64,000 nt of DNA, from the NCBI RefSeq assembly GCF_033954455.1, contig NZ_CP121473.1:1846501-1910500 (forward strand). Reading direction: 5' to 3'. A model generated the notes under the pieces. That model was given only the letters and a program-made list of their open reading frames with translations. It did not search any database and was not told the DNA's origin. Both the position numbers and the translations under genes were made by a program. The stretch comes from Thiorhodovibrio litoralis (GTDB taxonomy: Bacteria > Pseudomonadota > Gammaproteobacteria > Chromatiales > Chromatiaceae). Positions 47,761 to 56,432 of this stretch are shown piece after piece (the first letter of the stretch is position 1; every line of letters begins with the position of its first letter).

Positions 47761-48315
47761 TCACCACTTCATGAACGGCGGTGGGCTGAACGGATGCCGC
47801 AGAAACCAGTCCTTGGCGCCCGCTAGCAAAAAGCGATGAAAGCCAGCATTGGGGATCTCCGCCTTCAACTGCTTCACAAAACCGGACGGCAGGCCGCCGC
47901 GAAACAGGCCGAGGGAGAAATCGACCAGGTCCGCCTTGCGGAACAGCTCAACCAGAGGGAACCGTGGGTCGCGATAGGGTCGCAGCTTGTGATGCATGGC
48001 GATCATCAGGCCGATCTCCTCTGACCAGTCGGACAAATCGTTCTCGGCCAGCCATTGCCGCGCACGCTCCACCGAAGGCGGCAGATAATCCACCGTCTGA
48101 TCGGACCACAGGCCCAGGTCATGGAAAGCGGCGGCGATTGCCAGCTTGCGAAGATCATCATCCGAGCAAGGCCGAGGGGATTGATTGACGAGTGCCAGGC
48201 AGCAATTGAACATCCGGTAGACATGCCCGCGGTAGCCAACGTAGGTCGCGCCGATGGCTCCTTGCCAGGGGGTGAGAATCTGCTCAATGAGCGGATATTG
48301 TTTGACAATCTCCAT
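47761..48315 (-). CDS. HD-domain protein (putative phosphohydrolase)
   Basis: 184 residues. Metal-binding HD pattern: GHVYRMFNCCLALV supplies the first His, AAAFHDLGLW the HD pair, and MIAMHHKLRPY and LVELFRKADLVDFSLG the later His and Asp. HD enzymes of this size hydrolyse phosphomonoester or nucleotide substrates; the actual substrate is unknown. A single gene, converging with the permease remnant 54 bp away. Confidence 0.8.
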   Translation of the reverse strand: MEIVKQYPLIEQILTPWQGAIGATYVGYRGHVYRMFNCCLALVNQSPRPCSDDDLRKLAIAAAFHDLGLWSDQTVDYLPPSVERARQWLAENDLSDWSEEIGLMIAMHHKLRPYRDPRFPLVELFRKADLVDFSLGLFRGGLPSGFVKQLKAEIPNAGFHRFLLAGAKDWFLRHPFSPPPFMKW

Positions 48316-48534
48316 GGCACCTCCAGCTGGATGGAAGACACAATTGACCGGTTAGACAACCCTCACCCAACAACCCTGTCTGCCACCTTGGTCCCCGACA
48401 AGCGCGCATCCTAACCCATCGCGAGCGTTCGTTCGGCGTCCATCGGACAAGCCATGTCGCTTTTGCCGTTCCAATCAACAGCGGCCATCGCCCCGCCGCA
48501 CGACGCCAACCTCCAGTGCCCAAACCCAGCGTAG

Positions 48535-49212
48535 ATGACAGCCCCAGCCCGTCCGGCCATCACCTCCATCCCCTTGTCCGCCGATCCTGAACGGATTCGC
48601 TTCTTCGGCACCCTCATGCCGGCAATTCTGTTGCTCAAAGCCTCGCCTTGGCGCTTTGTGGCCGATCAAATCGCCAGCCGCCGGACGCCATCGCTGTCGG
48701 TCACCGACTTTATTGCCAGTGGTTGCGATGATGCGGGACAGGTCGAGGATCTCTGGGTGTTCGCGCATCGTTGGGCCTCGGTACAGTTCGATCCCTTGGC
48801 CTTTGCCCGCGCCAAGGTCTTTCTCAATCAGCTGACCCGCCTGGTCGCGCGTGCCGGTTATCAGGCCGAGCCGCTCAATGCCCTCTCGCCGGACATCAAT
48901 CTGCCCAGCCTCGCCATGCAGGCTGGTCTGGGCGACTCGAGTCCCTACGGGCTGTTGGTTCATCCCGCCTTCGGCCCGCGCCTGATCCTGACCGCGCTGC
49001 GCACCGACTATCCGCTGAGCCTGCGGCCGCGCTGGTCGGGTAGAGGCTGCACCGACTGCGCGCTGTGCGTGCGGGACTGCCCGCAGGATCCAACGACCCA
49101 AGGGGTGATTGATCTTGGCCAGTGCCAGCGCTGCACCCGCTGTTTGACCGTCTGTCCAGTCGGCTGGGAGAGCGCGCAAGCGGCGCGCGACGTGCGATCT
49201 CGGCTTGGCTGA
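48535..49212 (+). CDS. 4Fe-4S protein related to epoxyqueuosine reductase
   Basis: 225 residues. The middle LPSLAMQAGLGDSSPYGLLVHPAFGPRLILTALRTDYPL parallels the QueG/reductive-dehalogenase region (LA--AGLG--G-LL-HP-FGPR--L-A--TD). Then follow two 4Fe-4S motifs, CTDCALCVRDCP and CQRCTRCLTVCPVGW. The cobalamin-binding N-terminal domain of QueG is replaced by a shorter helical segment, so queuosine synthesis is unlikely. Probably an electron-transfer or B12-related accessory protein. hemD follows on the same strand 64 bp downstream. Confidence 0.7.
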   Translation: MTAPARPAITSIPLSADPERIRFFGTLMPAILLLKASPWRFVADQIASRRTPSLSVTDFIASGCDDAGQVEDLWVFAHRWASVQFDPLAFARAKVFLNQLTRLVARAGYQAEPLNALSPDINLPSLAMQAGLGDSSPYGLLVHPAFGPRLILTALRTDYPLSLRPRWSGRGCTDCALCVRDCPQDPTTQGVIDLGQCQRCTRCLTVCPVGWESAQAARDVRSRLG

Positions 49213-49276
49213 GCGGGCATCGGCGCTTTCAGATGACCGATGCGCCCCAGGCAGACTGCACTGAACGGATGCGCCG

Positions 49277-50041
49277 ATGAATCCATGCAACTTGGACCGC
49301 CAGGGTGTCCTGGTCACCCGACCGGCGCACCAGGCCGAGCACCTGTGCCGGCTGATCGAAACCGCCGGTGGGCGGCCCCTGAGCTTTCCAACCCTGGTCA
49401 TCGAGCCAACGCAGAACCCAGCCGCCCGCGCACTGTTGGCCGAGCACTGGGATCTGGTCTATTTCGTCAGTCCCAATGCGGTCAGTTTCGCCCATGGGCT
49501 GGTCGATGAGCGTCAACCTTGGCTGCGCGCCGAGCGGGTCGCGGCCGTCGGCGGCGGCACGGCGCGCGCGCTCCAAGCTGCCGGTCGACCGGCTGACCTG
49601 GTGCCGAACGGTCGGTTCGAGAGCGAGGAAGTGCTGGCACTGCCCGAGTTCAGCCACCTGGACGGGCACCGGGTCTTGATCGTGAGAGGGGAGGGCGGTC
49701 GCGGGCTAATGGCCGAGAGCCTCCGCGAGCGGGGTGCGCGCGTGAGCATCGCGGAGGTGTATCGTCGCACCTGCCCCCAGGTTGATCCGCGGCCGCTGCT
49801 GGCACGGTGGTCTACCGACGTTGACTGGGTCACGGTGACCAGTGAGCAAATCCTGCGCAACCTATTGGCCATCCTGGGGCCGGCGGGGCGCGAGCCGCTG
49901 TTGGTCACCCCGCTGGTCGTCATCGCCGCGCGCACTGCCGAAGCCGCGCGCACGCTCGGATTTCGGGATGTCGCGCTCGCTGAGCGTGCCTCCGATGAAG
50001 CAATCCTTGCGGCCTTGTGTGGTCGGGCGATACCTGGTTAG
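49277..50041 (+). CDS. hemD: Uroporphyrinogen-III synthase
   Basis: 254 residues. HemD is poorly conserved, but the two-lobed pattern is clear: GVLVTRPAHQAEHLCRLIETAGGRPLSFPTLVI at the start, LVYFVSPNAVSFAHGL, VAAVGGGTARALQAAGRPADLVPNGRFESEEVLAL, HRVLIVRGEGGRGLMAESLRERGARVSIAEVYRR and a final lobe with WVTVTSEQILRNLLAILG. It closes hydroxymethylbilane to uroporphyrinogen III for heme, siroheme, B12 and bacteriochlorophyll. It is not in a hemCDXY operon here. Confidence 0.88.
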   Translation: MNPCNLDRQGVLVTRPAHQAEHLCRLIETAGGRPLSFPTLVIEPTQNPAARALLAEHWDLVYFVSPNAVSFAHGLVDERQPWLRAERVAAVGGGTARALQAAGRPADLVPNGRFESEEVLALPEFSHLDGHRVLIVRGEGGRGLMAESLRERGARVSIAEVYRRTCPQVDPRPLLARWSTDVDWVTVTSEQILRNLLAILGPAGREPLLVTPLVVIAARTAEAARTLGFRDVALAERASDEAILAALCGRAIPG

Positions 50042-50074
50042 AGAGAGCTCAGGCGGTTAAAGACGACGATAGCC

Positions 50075-50452
50075 TCATTGGTCCGTCAGCGCCGCCTCCA
50101 TGTCCGCCTCGCCTACCGGCAAGGTCAGAACCGCATGCAGCGGGAAGCGCTCCGCCAGCAAGGGAACATACCCGGCCTGATCCTTGGTGACCAGCACAAT
50201 CACCCGCGCGTCTGGCGCCTGCTTGCGCAATGTGGCGAGTAAGACATCCAGATTGCAGACATTGGCACCGGCGTAGTTGTTGCCGAAGCCATAAAAGAAT
50301 TCCGCCACCACCCAGTCGGGTGTGGTCTTCTTCAGCGTCTGCAGCGCTTTGCGCTGAGAGCTGAGCTTCACCTGTTCGATGCCAAGGCGCTGGTAGAGAC
50401 TCTCCAGTCGCGGATGGCCGGGGGATTCGATAATGGAAAACAGGGTGGGCAT
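50075..50452 (-). CDS. Conserved hypothetical protein
   Basis: 125 residues from ATG 50452 (MPTLFSIIESPGHPRLESLYQRLG); a longer frame to 50503 overlaps the NUDIX gene. An alpha/beta pattern with WVVAEFFYGFGNNYAGANVCNLDVLLATLRKQAP, ARVIVLVTKDQAGYVPLLAERFPLHAVLTLPV resembles a receiver-like or Rossmann fold, but no phospho-acceptor pattern is obvious. It follows the NUDIX gene by 20 bp, so the two are probably co-transcribed. Confidence 0.6.
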   Translation of the reverse strand: MPTLFSIIESPGHPRLESLYQRLGIEQVKLSSQRKALQTLKKTTPDWVVAEFFYGFGNNYAGANVCNLDVLLATLRKQAPDARVIVLVTKDQAGYVPLLAERFPLHAVLTLPVGEADMEAALTDQ

Positions 50453-50472
50453 GATGACGGCGTGAGTGAGGC

Positions 50473-50931
50473 TCAGAGGTTGTCGAGGGAATCCTGCGAC
50501 CACAACGGGGTGATCAGGCCCGTCTCGCGGTAGCGCCGGTAATGATCGAGAATCCGCGCATGATCGAACGCGAGGGGTTCGGGCAGTGCCTCCGGTGCGA
50601 AGACCGCCAAGTGACGGGCATCATCCTGCGCACGGGGCTCTCCGGTGGCCTCCGCCACATAGACCGCGCTGACCGTATGGCCTCGCGGGTCGCGCGCCGG
50701 ATCGGAGTAAAGACCCAGGAGTGCGCGCAACTTCACCCGCAAGGCCGTTTCCTCCCGCGCCTCGCGCATGGCGGCGGCTTCGACGCGCTCCCCGATGTCG
50801 ATAAAGCCGCCGGGAATGGCCCAACCCAGGGGCGGATAGCGCCGTTCGATGAGCACGATGGGCCGGCCGGGCCGGTCGGTGAGCTCGATGATGATGTCCG
50901 CGGCCAGCAGCGGTGTTTCGGGTTTCGTCAT
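50473..50931 (-). CDS. NUDIX hydrolase
   Basis: 152 residues. The Nudix box reads GGFIDIGERVEAAAMREAREETAL, with all catalytic Glu residues (RE-x2-EE) and Ala in place of the usual Gly at the end. GWAIPGGF before it and LLGLYSDPARDPRGHTVSAVYVAEATG after it resemble ADP-ribose or NAD-type pyrophosphatases. It cleaves a nucleoside diphosphate linked to another group; the substrate is not predictable. ATG 50931 follows AAGG at good spacing. Confidence 0.92.
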   Translation of the reverse strand: MTKPETPLLAADIIIELTDRPGRPIVLIERRYPPLGWAIPGGFIDIGERVEAAAMREAREETALRVKLRALLGLYSDPARDPRGHTVSAVYVAEATGEPRAQDDARHLAVFAPEALPEPLAFDHARILDHYRRYRETGLITPLWSQDSLDNL

Positions 50932-51011
50932 CGCGCACCTTCTTGCTCATTGCCGAAAACGCCCTATGTCTGCACACAGAAGCCAATCTGTCAAAGCCGA
51001 GGCCGCCCGGC

Positions 51012-51566
51012 ATGCCCGCACATCAATCCAGTTTACAAGCCTGCCGCGACGCCTGGCAGTATCGCGGCCAGCAACGCCCGCCCTTCGCGCAGGTTCCCGA
51101 ACCCGGCCAGGAGTCCGTCTGGGATTACCCCCGTCCGCCAATCTACCGCCCTGATGACCGGCTCATTACCGTCCATGCCGGTGAGAGCCGCATCGCCAAC
51201 ACCGAATCTGCCATCCGCGCCCTGGAAACCGGCAGCCCGCCGAGTGTCTATTTGCCGCCCGAGGCCGTCGATCAGTCACTGCTGGAACCCTCGCAGCGCC
51301 GCACCCTATGCGAATGGAAAGGGCAGGCGGAGTATTTTCACGTCAAAGGCCCGCAGGGACTCATTCGCGATGCCCTGTGGCGCTATCCCCAAGCGTGGGA
51401 TGAAGCGGCCGTGATCGCCGGCTATTTCTCCTGCTACCCCGTGCGGCTTGATTGCTTCGTCGGCGGCGAACGGGTGCGCCCCCAGGCCGGCGGCTATTAT
51501 GGCGGCTGGATCACCGATGATGTGGTGGGTCCGTTCAAGGGCGAGCCGGGCACCGGGCATTGGTAA
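51012..51566 (+). CDS. DUF427-domain protein
   Basis: 184 residues from ATG 51012 (MPAHQSSLQACRDAWQYRGQQ). The DUF427 domain spans about residues 25-165: SVWDYPRPPIYRPDDRLITVHAGESRIANTESAIRALETGSPPSVYLPPEAV, LCEWKGQAEYFHVKG, AVIAGYFSCYPVRLDCFVGGERVRPQAGGYYGGWI. A small beta-barrel family, widespread and without a proven function. The DUF429 gene follows 74 bp downstream on the same strand. The frame extends upstream to 50913 but without a ribosome site. Confidence 0.88.
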   Translation: MPAHQSSLQACRDAWQYRGQQRPPFAQVPEPGQESVWDYPRPPIYRPDDRLITVHAGESRIANTESAIRALETGSPPSVYLPPEAVDQSLLEPSQRRTLCEWKGQAEYFHVKGPQGLIRDALWRYPQAWDEAAVIAGYFSCYPVRLDCFVGGERVRPQAGGYYGGWITDDVVGPFKGEPGTGHW

Positions 51567-51640
51567 GACGGCTGACTGACCGCCAGGATGGAGAAGCATG
51601 CCTCTCCGGCTCGCTTCACACGCCTTGGCCAGAACAAAGC

Positions 51641-52519
51641 ATGCAGGTTTTCGGCATCGATTTCACCAGTCGCCCGCGGCGGGGCAAGCCCATCACCTGT
51701 CTGCCATGTCGGCTGCAAGGCGAGCGGCTCGTCGCCGGCTCTCTCGCATGCTGGAGCGATTTCGCCTCCTTTGAATCCTTCCTGACGCAGCCCGGCCCCT
51801 GGATCGCCGGCCTGGATTTTCCCTTCGGTCAGTCGCGCACCTTTCTCACCAACATCGGCTGGCCCATGACCTGGTCCGGCTACGTGCGTCACGCCGAAAC
51901 CCTGGGACGCACGGGCTTTCGCCAGGCGCTCGACGCCTACCGCGCCCAACGGCCCGCTGGGGACAAGGAACATCGTCGCGCCACCGATCAGGCCGCCGGG
52001 GCCATCAGCCCGCAGAAGCTCCATGGTACCCCGGTCGGACTGATGTTCTTCGAGGGTGCGCCCCGGTTGCTGCGCGCCGGCGTGACGATCCCCGGCATCC
52101 ATGCCGGCGACCCCGGGCGCCTGTGCGTCGAAGCCTATCCCGGCTTGCTCGCGCGCGCATTGATCGGACGCCGATCCTACAAGCAGGATGATCCCAAGAA
52201 ACAGAGCCCCGCGCGGGAACAAGCGCGCCGCGAACTGCTGACGGCGATCCTGGACGGCGCCACCCGCGCGGCCTATGGTCTGACGATTGAAGCCCCAGCC
52301 AGCCTGGCCGATGATCCCAGCGGCGATAGCCTGGATGCCTTGCTCTCCGCCATCCAGGCCGCCTGGGCCTGGAGGCAGTGGGCGGATGATCTTGGTCAGC
52401 CCGCCGCGCCAGAAGCCACGAGGTCCTGGTCCATGTCCACAATCGACCCGCTCGAAGGCTGGATCGCTGATCCGCACCTGGTGCATGGACCACCAAGCCC
52501 AAAATCTGCCGCGACTTGA
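51641..52519 (+). CDS. DUF429-domain protein (predicted RNase H-like nuclease)
   Basis: 292 residues from ATG 51641 (MQVFGIDFTSRPRRGKPITC). The FGIDFTS start, WIAGLDFPFGQSR in the middle and the late acidic region (GDSLDALLSAIQAAWAW) place Asp residues where RNase H-like folds have their catalytic acids; DUF429 is predicted to belong there. Substrate and partner are unknown. Follows DUF427 on the same strand. Confidence 0.8.
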   Translation: MQVFGIDFTSRPRRGKPITCLPCRLQGERLVAGSLACWSDFASFESFLTQPGPWIAGLDFPFGQSRTFLTNIGWPMTWSGYVRHAETLGRTGFRQALDAYRAQRPAGDKEHRRATDQAAGAISPQKLHGTPVGLMFFEGAPRLLRAGVTIPGIHAGDPGRLCVEAYPGLLARALIGRRSYKQDDPKKQSPAREQARRELLTAILDGATRAAYGLTIEAPASLADDPSGDSLDALLSAIQAAWAWRQWADDLGQPAAPEATRSWSMSTIDPLEGWIADPHLVHGPPSPKSAAT

Positions 52520-52551
52520 CCAGAGGGTCCTTGGGGATCAGGCTTCCCAAG

Positions 52552-52752
52552 ATGTCCGCCCAATCACCAATACTCCCGTCAGATCCGCTGGATCGCATCC
52601 AGGGCGCCTTGCTCGGTGTGGCCCTAGCCGACGCCTGGGGCGCGCCCCACGAAGGCGGACCACTCGAAGGACTGCTGTGGCGCGTCATCGGCACCCGTCA
52701 GGGCCGACGACAGATCGATCTCGCCCGAGGCGCTGAGCCCCTAAGCCCCTGA
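52552..52752 (+). pseudogene. ADP-ribosylglycohydrolase N-terminal fragment
   Basis: 66 residues: DPLDRIQGALLGVALADAWGAPHEGGPLEGLLWRVIG is the start of an ADP-ribosylglycohydrolase (DraG-like) fold, normally about 300 residues. The frame then runs out through QGRRQIDLARGAEPLSP to a stop, with dinB starting 33 bp later. Only the first helix and metal-site loop survive, so this is a truncated gene. Confidence 0.65.
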
Positions 52753-52785
52753 CCCAATTCGAGCAGCCGCCACCCAACCAGCTCG

Positions 52786-53979
52786 ATGTCACGCCTGATC
52801 CTGCATGTCGACCTCGATGCCTTCTTCGCGGCCATCGAGCAGCGCGACCACCCCGAGTGGCGCGGTCGTCCGCTGGTGGTCGGCGCCCAGCCCGGCGGTC
52901 GCGGCGTGGTCGCGACCTGCTCCTACGAAGCGCGCCGCTTCGGCGTGCATTCCACGATGCCGATCACCCAGGCCGCGCGCCGCTTGCCGCCGGATGCCGT
53001 CTATGTCCGCCCGCGCATGGCGCAGTATGCCCAGGTCTCTGAGCAGATCATGGTGGTGCTTGCGACCATCTCACCGCAGATTGAACGGGTCTCGATCGAC
53101 GAAGCCTATCTCGACGTCTCCGGGCTGACCGCCCTGGTCGGACCACCCCGGGTCATCGGCGAACAGGTCAAGGCCGGCATCCGCCAAGCCGTCGGGTTGA
53201 CCGCCTCGGTCGGCATCGGCCCCAACCGGCTCATCGCCAAGCTGGCCTCCGACTATCACAAACCGGATGGTTTGACGGTGGTGCTAGAGGAGCAAGTAGC
53301 GGACTTTCTGGCTCCCATGCCCTTCAACGTCCTGCGCGGCCTGGGCGTGAAAACAGCCCCGCGCCTGGCCCGGCTTGGGGTCAAAACCGTCGGTGATGTG
53401 CGCGAGCTGTCGCTCGAGACCCTGCGCCAGCACTGCGGCGCGCGGGCGGGTACCCAGTTCTATTACCAGGCGCGCGGCATCGCCGATGACCAGCTCTACC
53501 CGGAGCGGGAGCGCTTGTCGATCTCCAAGGAAACAACCTTCCCCGAGGATGTCACGGACCCGAGGCAACTCGCGGAGACCCTCCACTGGGCTGCGCGCGA
53601 AGTCGCCTGGACCGCGCGGCAAGCCGGGCACAGCGGGCGGGTTGTGACCCTGAAGATCCGTTTCTATCCCTTCGAGACCCATACCCGCTCGCGCTCGCTG
53701 AAGCTGCCGACGGCGGATGAGCAGGAAATCTATCAGATCGCCTGGTCACTGCTAGCGGCTGAAGCCGTCTGGATCGGCCGGCCCGTGCGACTCATCGGCC
53801 TGGGACTTTCCGGCTGGTCGCCACCCAGCACGCGCAAGCAGCTTGATTTGTTCGATACCCTCGAGATTGGCGAGAAGCCAGCGGACAATCCCTTGACAGA
53901 GACACTGGACGCCATCCGCCATCGCTTTGGTGCCGAGGCCATTCAACGTGGGCTGAACACCCCTCACCACAGTGACTGA
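52786..53979 (+). CDS. dinB: DNA polymerase IV (Y-family translesion polymerase)
   Basis: 397 residues. Palm residues HVDLDAFFAAIEQRDHPEWRGRPLVVG and ERVSIDEAYLDVSGL carry the catalytic Asp and Glu; TASVGIGPNRLIAKLASDYHKPDG is the finger/palm signature, GLGVKTAPRLARLGVKTVGDV the helix-hairpin-helix thumb, and the little-finger domain follows. It ends AIQRG, without an obvious QL-x-LF clamp peptide, although KQLDLFDTLE at ~365 is a good candidate for binding the beta clamp. Synthesises across damaged template bases. DUF188 follows 24 bp downstream. Confidence 0.95.
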   Translation: MSRLILHVDLDAFFAAIEQRDHPEWRGRPLVVGAQPGGRGVVATCSYEARRFGVHSTMPITQAARRLPPDAVYVRPRMAQYAQVSEQIMVVLATISPQIERVSIDEAYLDVSGLTALVGPPRVIGEQVKAGIRQAVGLTASVGIGPNRLIAKLASDYHKPDGLTVVLEEQVADFLAPMPFNVLRGLGVKTAPRLARLGVKTVGDVRELSLETLRQHCGARAGTQFYYQARGIADDQLYPERERLSISKETTFPEDVTDPRQLAETLHWAAREVAWTARQAGHSGRVVTLKIRFYPFETHTRSRSLKLPTADEQEIYQIAWSLLAAEAVWIGRPVRLIGLGLSGWSPPSTRKQLDLFDTLEIGEKPADNPLTETLDAIRHRFGAEAIQRGLNTPHHSD

Positions 53980-54003
53980 CGCTTTTTCAGGAGCCCCGAA
54001 CCG

Positions 54004-54480
54004 ATGCACATCTGGGTCGACGCCGATGCCTGCCCCCATGTCATTAAGGACATCTTGTTCCGCGCCGCCGAGCGCTGCCAGATTCCGCTGACCCTGGTGG
54101 CGAATCAGCCATTGCCAACGCCGCCATCGCGTTTCATCAAGAGCCTGCAAGTCCGATCAGGCTTCGATGTGGCCGACCAGGCGATTCTGGATAAGATCCA
54201 AACGGGCGATCTGGTCATCACCAGCGATATCCCGCTGGCCGCCGACGTCATTGCCCGGGGCGGTCAGGCGCTGAGTCATCGCGGTGAGTTGTTTACCAGT
54301 GAGAACGTCCGTGCGCGACTGAATGTTCGTGATTTCATGGAGACGCTGAGAGCTAGCGGGATCAATACAGGGGGACCACCGGCCTTGAGCCAGAGCGACC
54401 GCAAAGCCTTTGCCGGATACCTCGACAAATTGCTGGCGAGTGCCCGTCGGGGCGATAGTGACACAAGCCGATCAGGGTAA
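54004..54480 (+). CDS. YaiI/YqxD-family protein (DUF188)
   Basis: 158 residues. [92 protein letters not shown] and [36 protein letters not shown] are the family landmarks; a PIN-like fold with conserved Asp residues has been proposed. Function unproven. Probably co-transcribed with dinB. Confidence 0.93.
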   Translation: MHIWVDADACPHVIKDILFRAAERCQIPLTLVANQPLPTPPSRFIKSLQVRSGFDVADQAILDKIQTGDLVITSDIPLAADVIARGGQALSHRGELFTSENVRARLNVRDFMETLRASGINTGGPPALSQSDRKAFAGYLDKLLASARRGDSDTSRSG

Positions 54481-54686
54481 CGAGTTGCCGGTCCCAGCCT
54501 CGGAACGGTCTGGGCACGAGGAGTCGAACGCATCTGAGTCGGCTCGCCAGTGCGGCCCCCATCACGTCACATAAGCGCTGGCCCGAGGGGCTGAGCTCAC
54601 GTCATCTAACCATCGGCCTGGCGAACCCGAGAACTTTGAGTTGGAGCGCAAGGTTACTTGCCGTGTTGAACCGTCTGCCGTGGACA

Positions 54687-54910
54687 GGGGAACGCGATAC
54701 TCCGCACTGGTGAACAAGCCGCCCTGGAGTGGTGAACTGTCTTACCAGAACTAGGGAACTGCGTTCCCTCCGAGGTAGGGAACCAAAGTCCCTAGGGTAG
54801 GGAACTGGGTTTCCTACTGGGTAGGGAACCAAATTCCCTAGGGTAGGGAACCAGATTCCCCACACTGGTGACCCAGGTTCCCTAGACTGGGGAACAGAGA
54901 ACCCTAGTCT
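54687..54910 (+). repeat. Iteron-like array, ten tandem ~22-bp units
   Basis: Units begin at 54687, 54709, 54731, 54753, 54777, 54799, 54823, 54845, 54867 and 54889; eight are 22 bp and two (54753, 54799) are 24 bp. Approximate consensus RGGGAAC-N5-TTCCCTA-N2-CT, so most units are also imperfect palindromes (GGGAAC...TTCCC). There are no spacers between units. Such direct repeats are typical of replication-initiator or partition-protein binding sites. The array lies 0.65 kb before traL. Confidence 0.8.
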
Positions 54911-55555
54911 TGTCGGCAAAGACCGGGAGAGCTCAAGGCCGTTCCCTACTGCGCTAAGTGATGCGTTCGCAATGCGCGCACGCTCTCGCCCGGGTGAATG
55001 GCAGCCAGCAAATAACCGAACCCCTGATCAATAAGGCAATCCGTCCCGAATTCCGACATCGGCAAGGTCCGCGCTTTACGTGGAAGCCAGTGTGGTTCAG
55101 CTAGGGAACTCCGTCCCTGGGGAACGCCGTTCCCTAGTCTCCTCACGCGCCTATCAGCTAGCAAGCAAGCAAGCAATAAAAAATTCACAGAGAATTTTAA
55201 ATGCTGCTTGCTGATCGCTGACGCGCGCGAGGCGCTCGTCGAGTCCGGCCCGCGCATCGACCGACGTCGAGCTGACACGGGCCGGACCGCGACGGGACGC
55301 GCTGGCCCGAAGCCCCGGAGCGAACCGAATGCGGTCGTGCTGAGCGCCGTCTCGAATCCAGACCACCGCCAGCCTCCAGGCGGAGACGACGCCAGCCTGG
55401 ACCGCCGGGCAACCTCACCGACGATCCCCTCCCCCGCTTCCCTGGACAAGGCAAGCAAGAATGCTCGGCGATTTCCCTAGGACTCGGTGTCGCTGATTCG
55501 CGCCTAATCGCGCAGGCTATCCGGCATTCATCCCACTCGCCGGAGACCCGCCCGC
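54911..55555. other. Non-coding region between iteron array and traL
   Basis: No gene recognised. It holds a further iteron pair at 55103-55140 and a (GCAA)4 stretch near 55160-55177 followed by an AT-rich patch (AATAAAAAATTC) unlike the surrounding GC-rich DNA. A minus-strand frame (54946-55458) has no family motif. The layout (iterons, AT-rich patch, transfer genes) would suit an origin or a transfer control region. Confidence 0.45.
55103..55140 (+). repeat. Additional iteron units
   Basis: AGGGAACTCCGTCCCT (55103-55118) followed directly by a complete 22-bp unit (55119-55140, GGGGAACGCCGTTCCCTAG-TCT) of the same type as the main array. Confidence 0.7.
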
Positions 55556-55837
55556 ATGCATCCCCTTGCGCTCCCCCATGGCGTCGACGACCCGCCCTCG
55601 CTGCTGCTGTGGCGGCTCGATGAACTCATCCCGCTGGTGCTCATGCTGGTCGTCGGCATGCTCAGCGACCGGCTGCTGATCTTCCTCGCCCTGGGACTGG
55701 GTCTGTCGCGGCTCTACGGGCGCTTTCGCGACAGCCGCCCGGATGGCTTCGCGCTGCACTGGGGCTACTGGCACGGGCTGGTTCCGCTCAAGGCCCGGCG
55801 CTGCCCCAATCCCTTCACGCGCCGCTTTCAGCCTTGA
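55556..55837 (+). CDS. traL: F-type conjugation protein TraL
   Basis: 93 residues. RLDELIPLVLMLVVGMLSDRLLIFLALGLGLSRLYGRFRDSRPDGFALHWGYWHGL is typical of TraL, a small inner-membrane component of the F-type mating-pair-formation apparatus (two hydrophobic stretches and a basic C-terminus PFTRRFQP). First of four collinear genes traL-traE-traK-traB, in the conserved order of F-like and ICE systems. Confidence 0.88.
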   Translation: MHPLALPHGVDDPPSLLLWRLDELIPLVLMLVVGMLSDRLLIFLALGLGLSRLYGRFRDSRPDGFALHWGYWHGLVPLKARRCPNPFTRRFQP

Positions 55838-55845
55838 GGTCGCCC

Positions 55846-56421
55846 ATGGATTTTCATACCCTGACGCGCACCTGGCGCGGCCTGAACGCCGAGAACCGCT
55901 TCCACCGCCTGGTCCTGGCGGTGCTCCTGCTCACCAACCTGCTGACCCTGCTCGCCCTGGTCCGCGCCGATCGCACCGTGGTGCTGGTGCCGCCGATTCT
56001 GGAAGGCGAGGTCAATATCGCTCGCGACAGCGCCAGCCGCTCGGTCAAGGAAGCCTGGGCGGTGCATGTGGCCGGCCTGCTTGGCAATGTCAGTGCCGGT
56101 TCGGCGGACTTCATTCGCGAGGCGCTCGAACCCCTGCTGGCACCCCGCCTGCGCCGGGAGATTCTCACCGTCATTGCCGACCAGGTCGCCGCCATCAAGC
56201 GCGAGCGGGTGGCCATGCATTTTTCCCCGGACGCGCTGCGCTATGACCCACCCAGCGACACCTTCTTCGTCACCGGCCAGCAGGTCAGTGCTGGTCCCGG
56301 TGCCGAGCCGATCCGGAACCAACGCACCTACGAAATCCAGGTCGGCTTCCAGCATTACCGCCCAGTCATTCGCCACCTGGATGTCTACCCCGGCGGTCCG
56401 CGCACGACCGAGCAACCTTGA
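55846..56421 (+). CDS. traE: F-type conjugation protein TraE
   Basis: 191 residues from ATG 55846 (MDFHTLTRTWRGLNAENRFHRLVLAVLLLTNLLTLLALVRADRTVVLVPP), with TGAGG before it. One membrane helix near the N-terminus and a periplasmic VirB5/TraE-like domain (SRSVKEAWAVHVAGLLGNVSAGSADFIREALEPLLAP; YEIQVGFQHYRPVIRHLDVYPG). TraE is a core subunit of the F-type secretion channel, equivalent in position to VirB8. Stops 11 bp before traK. Confidence 0.88.
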   Translation: MDFHTLTRTWRGLNAENRFHRLVLAVLLLTNLLTLLALVRADRTVVLVPPILEGEVNIARDSASRSVKEAWAVHVAGLLGNVSAGSADFIREALEPLLAPRLRREILTVIADQVAAIKRERVAMHFSPDALRYDPPSDTFFVTGQQVSAGPGAEPIRNQRTYEIQVGFQHYRPVIRHLDVYPGGPRTTEQP

Positions 56422-56432
56422 GGAATTCTCAA

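Noticed and set aside
54490-54600. tRNA gene on the minus strand (GTTCGACTC-like T-loop)
   Set aside because: The flanking bases do not form a T stem, and no anticodon or acceptor stem can be folded.
54687-54910. CRISPR array
   Set aside because: The 22-bp units follow each other directly with no unique spacers, and no cas genes are present.
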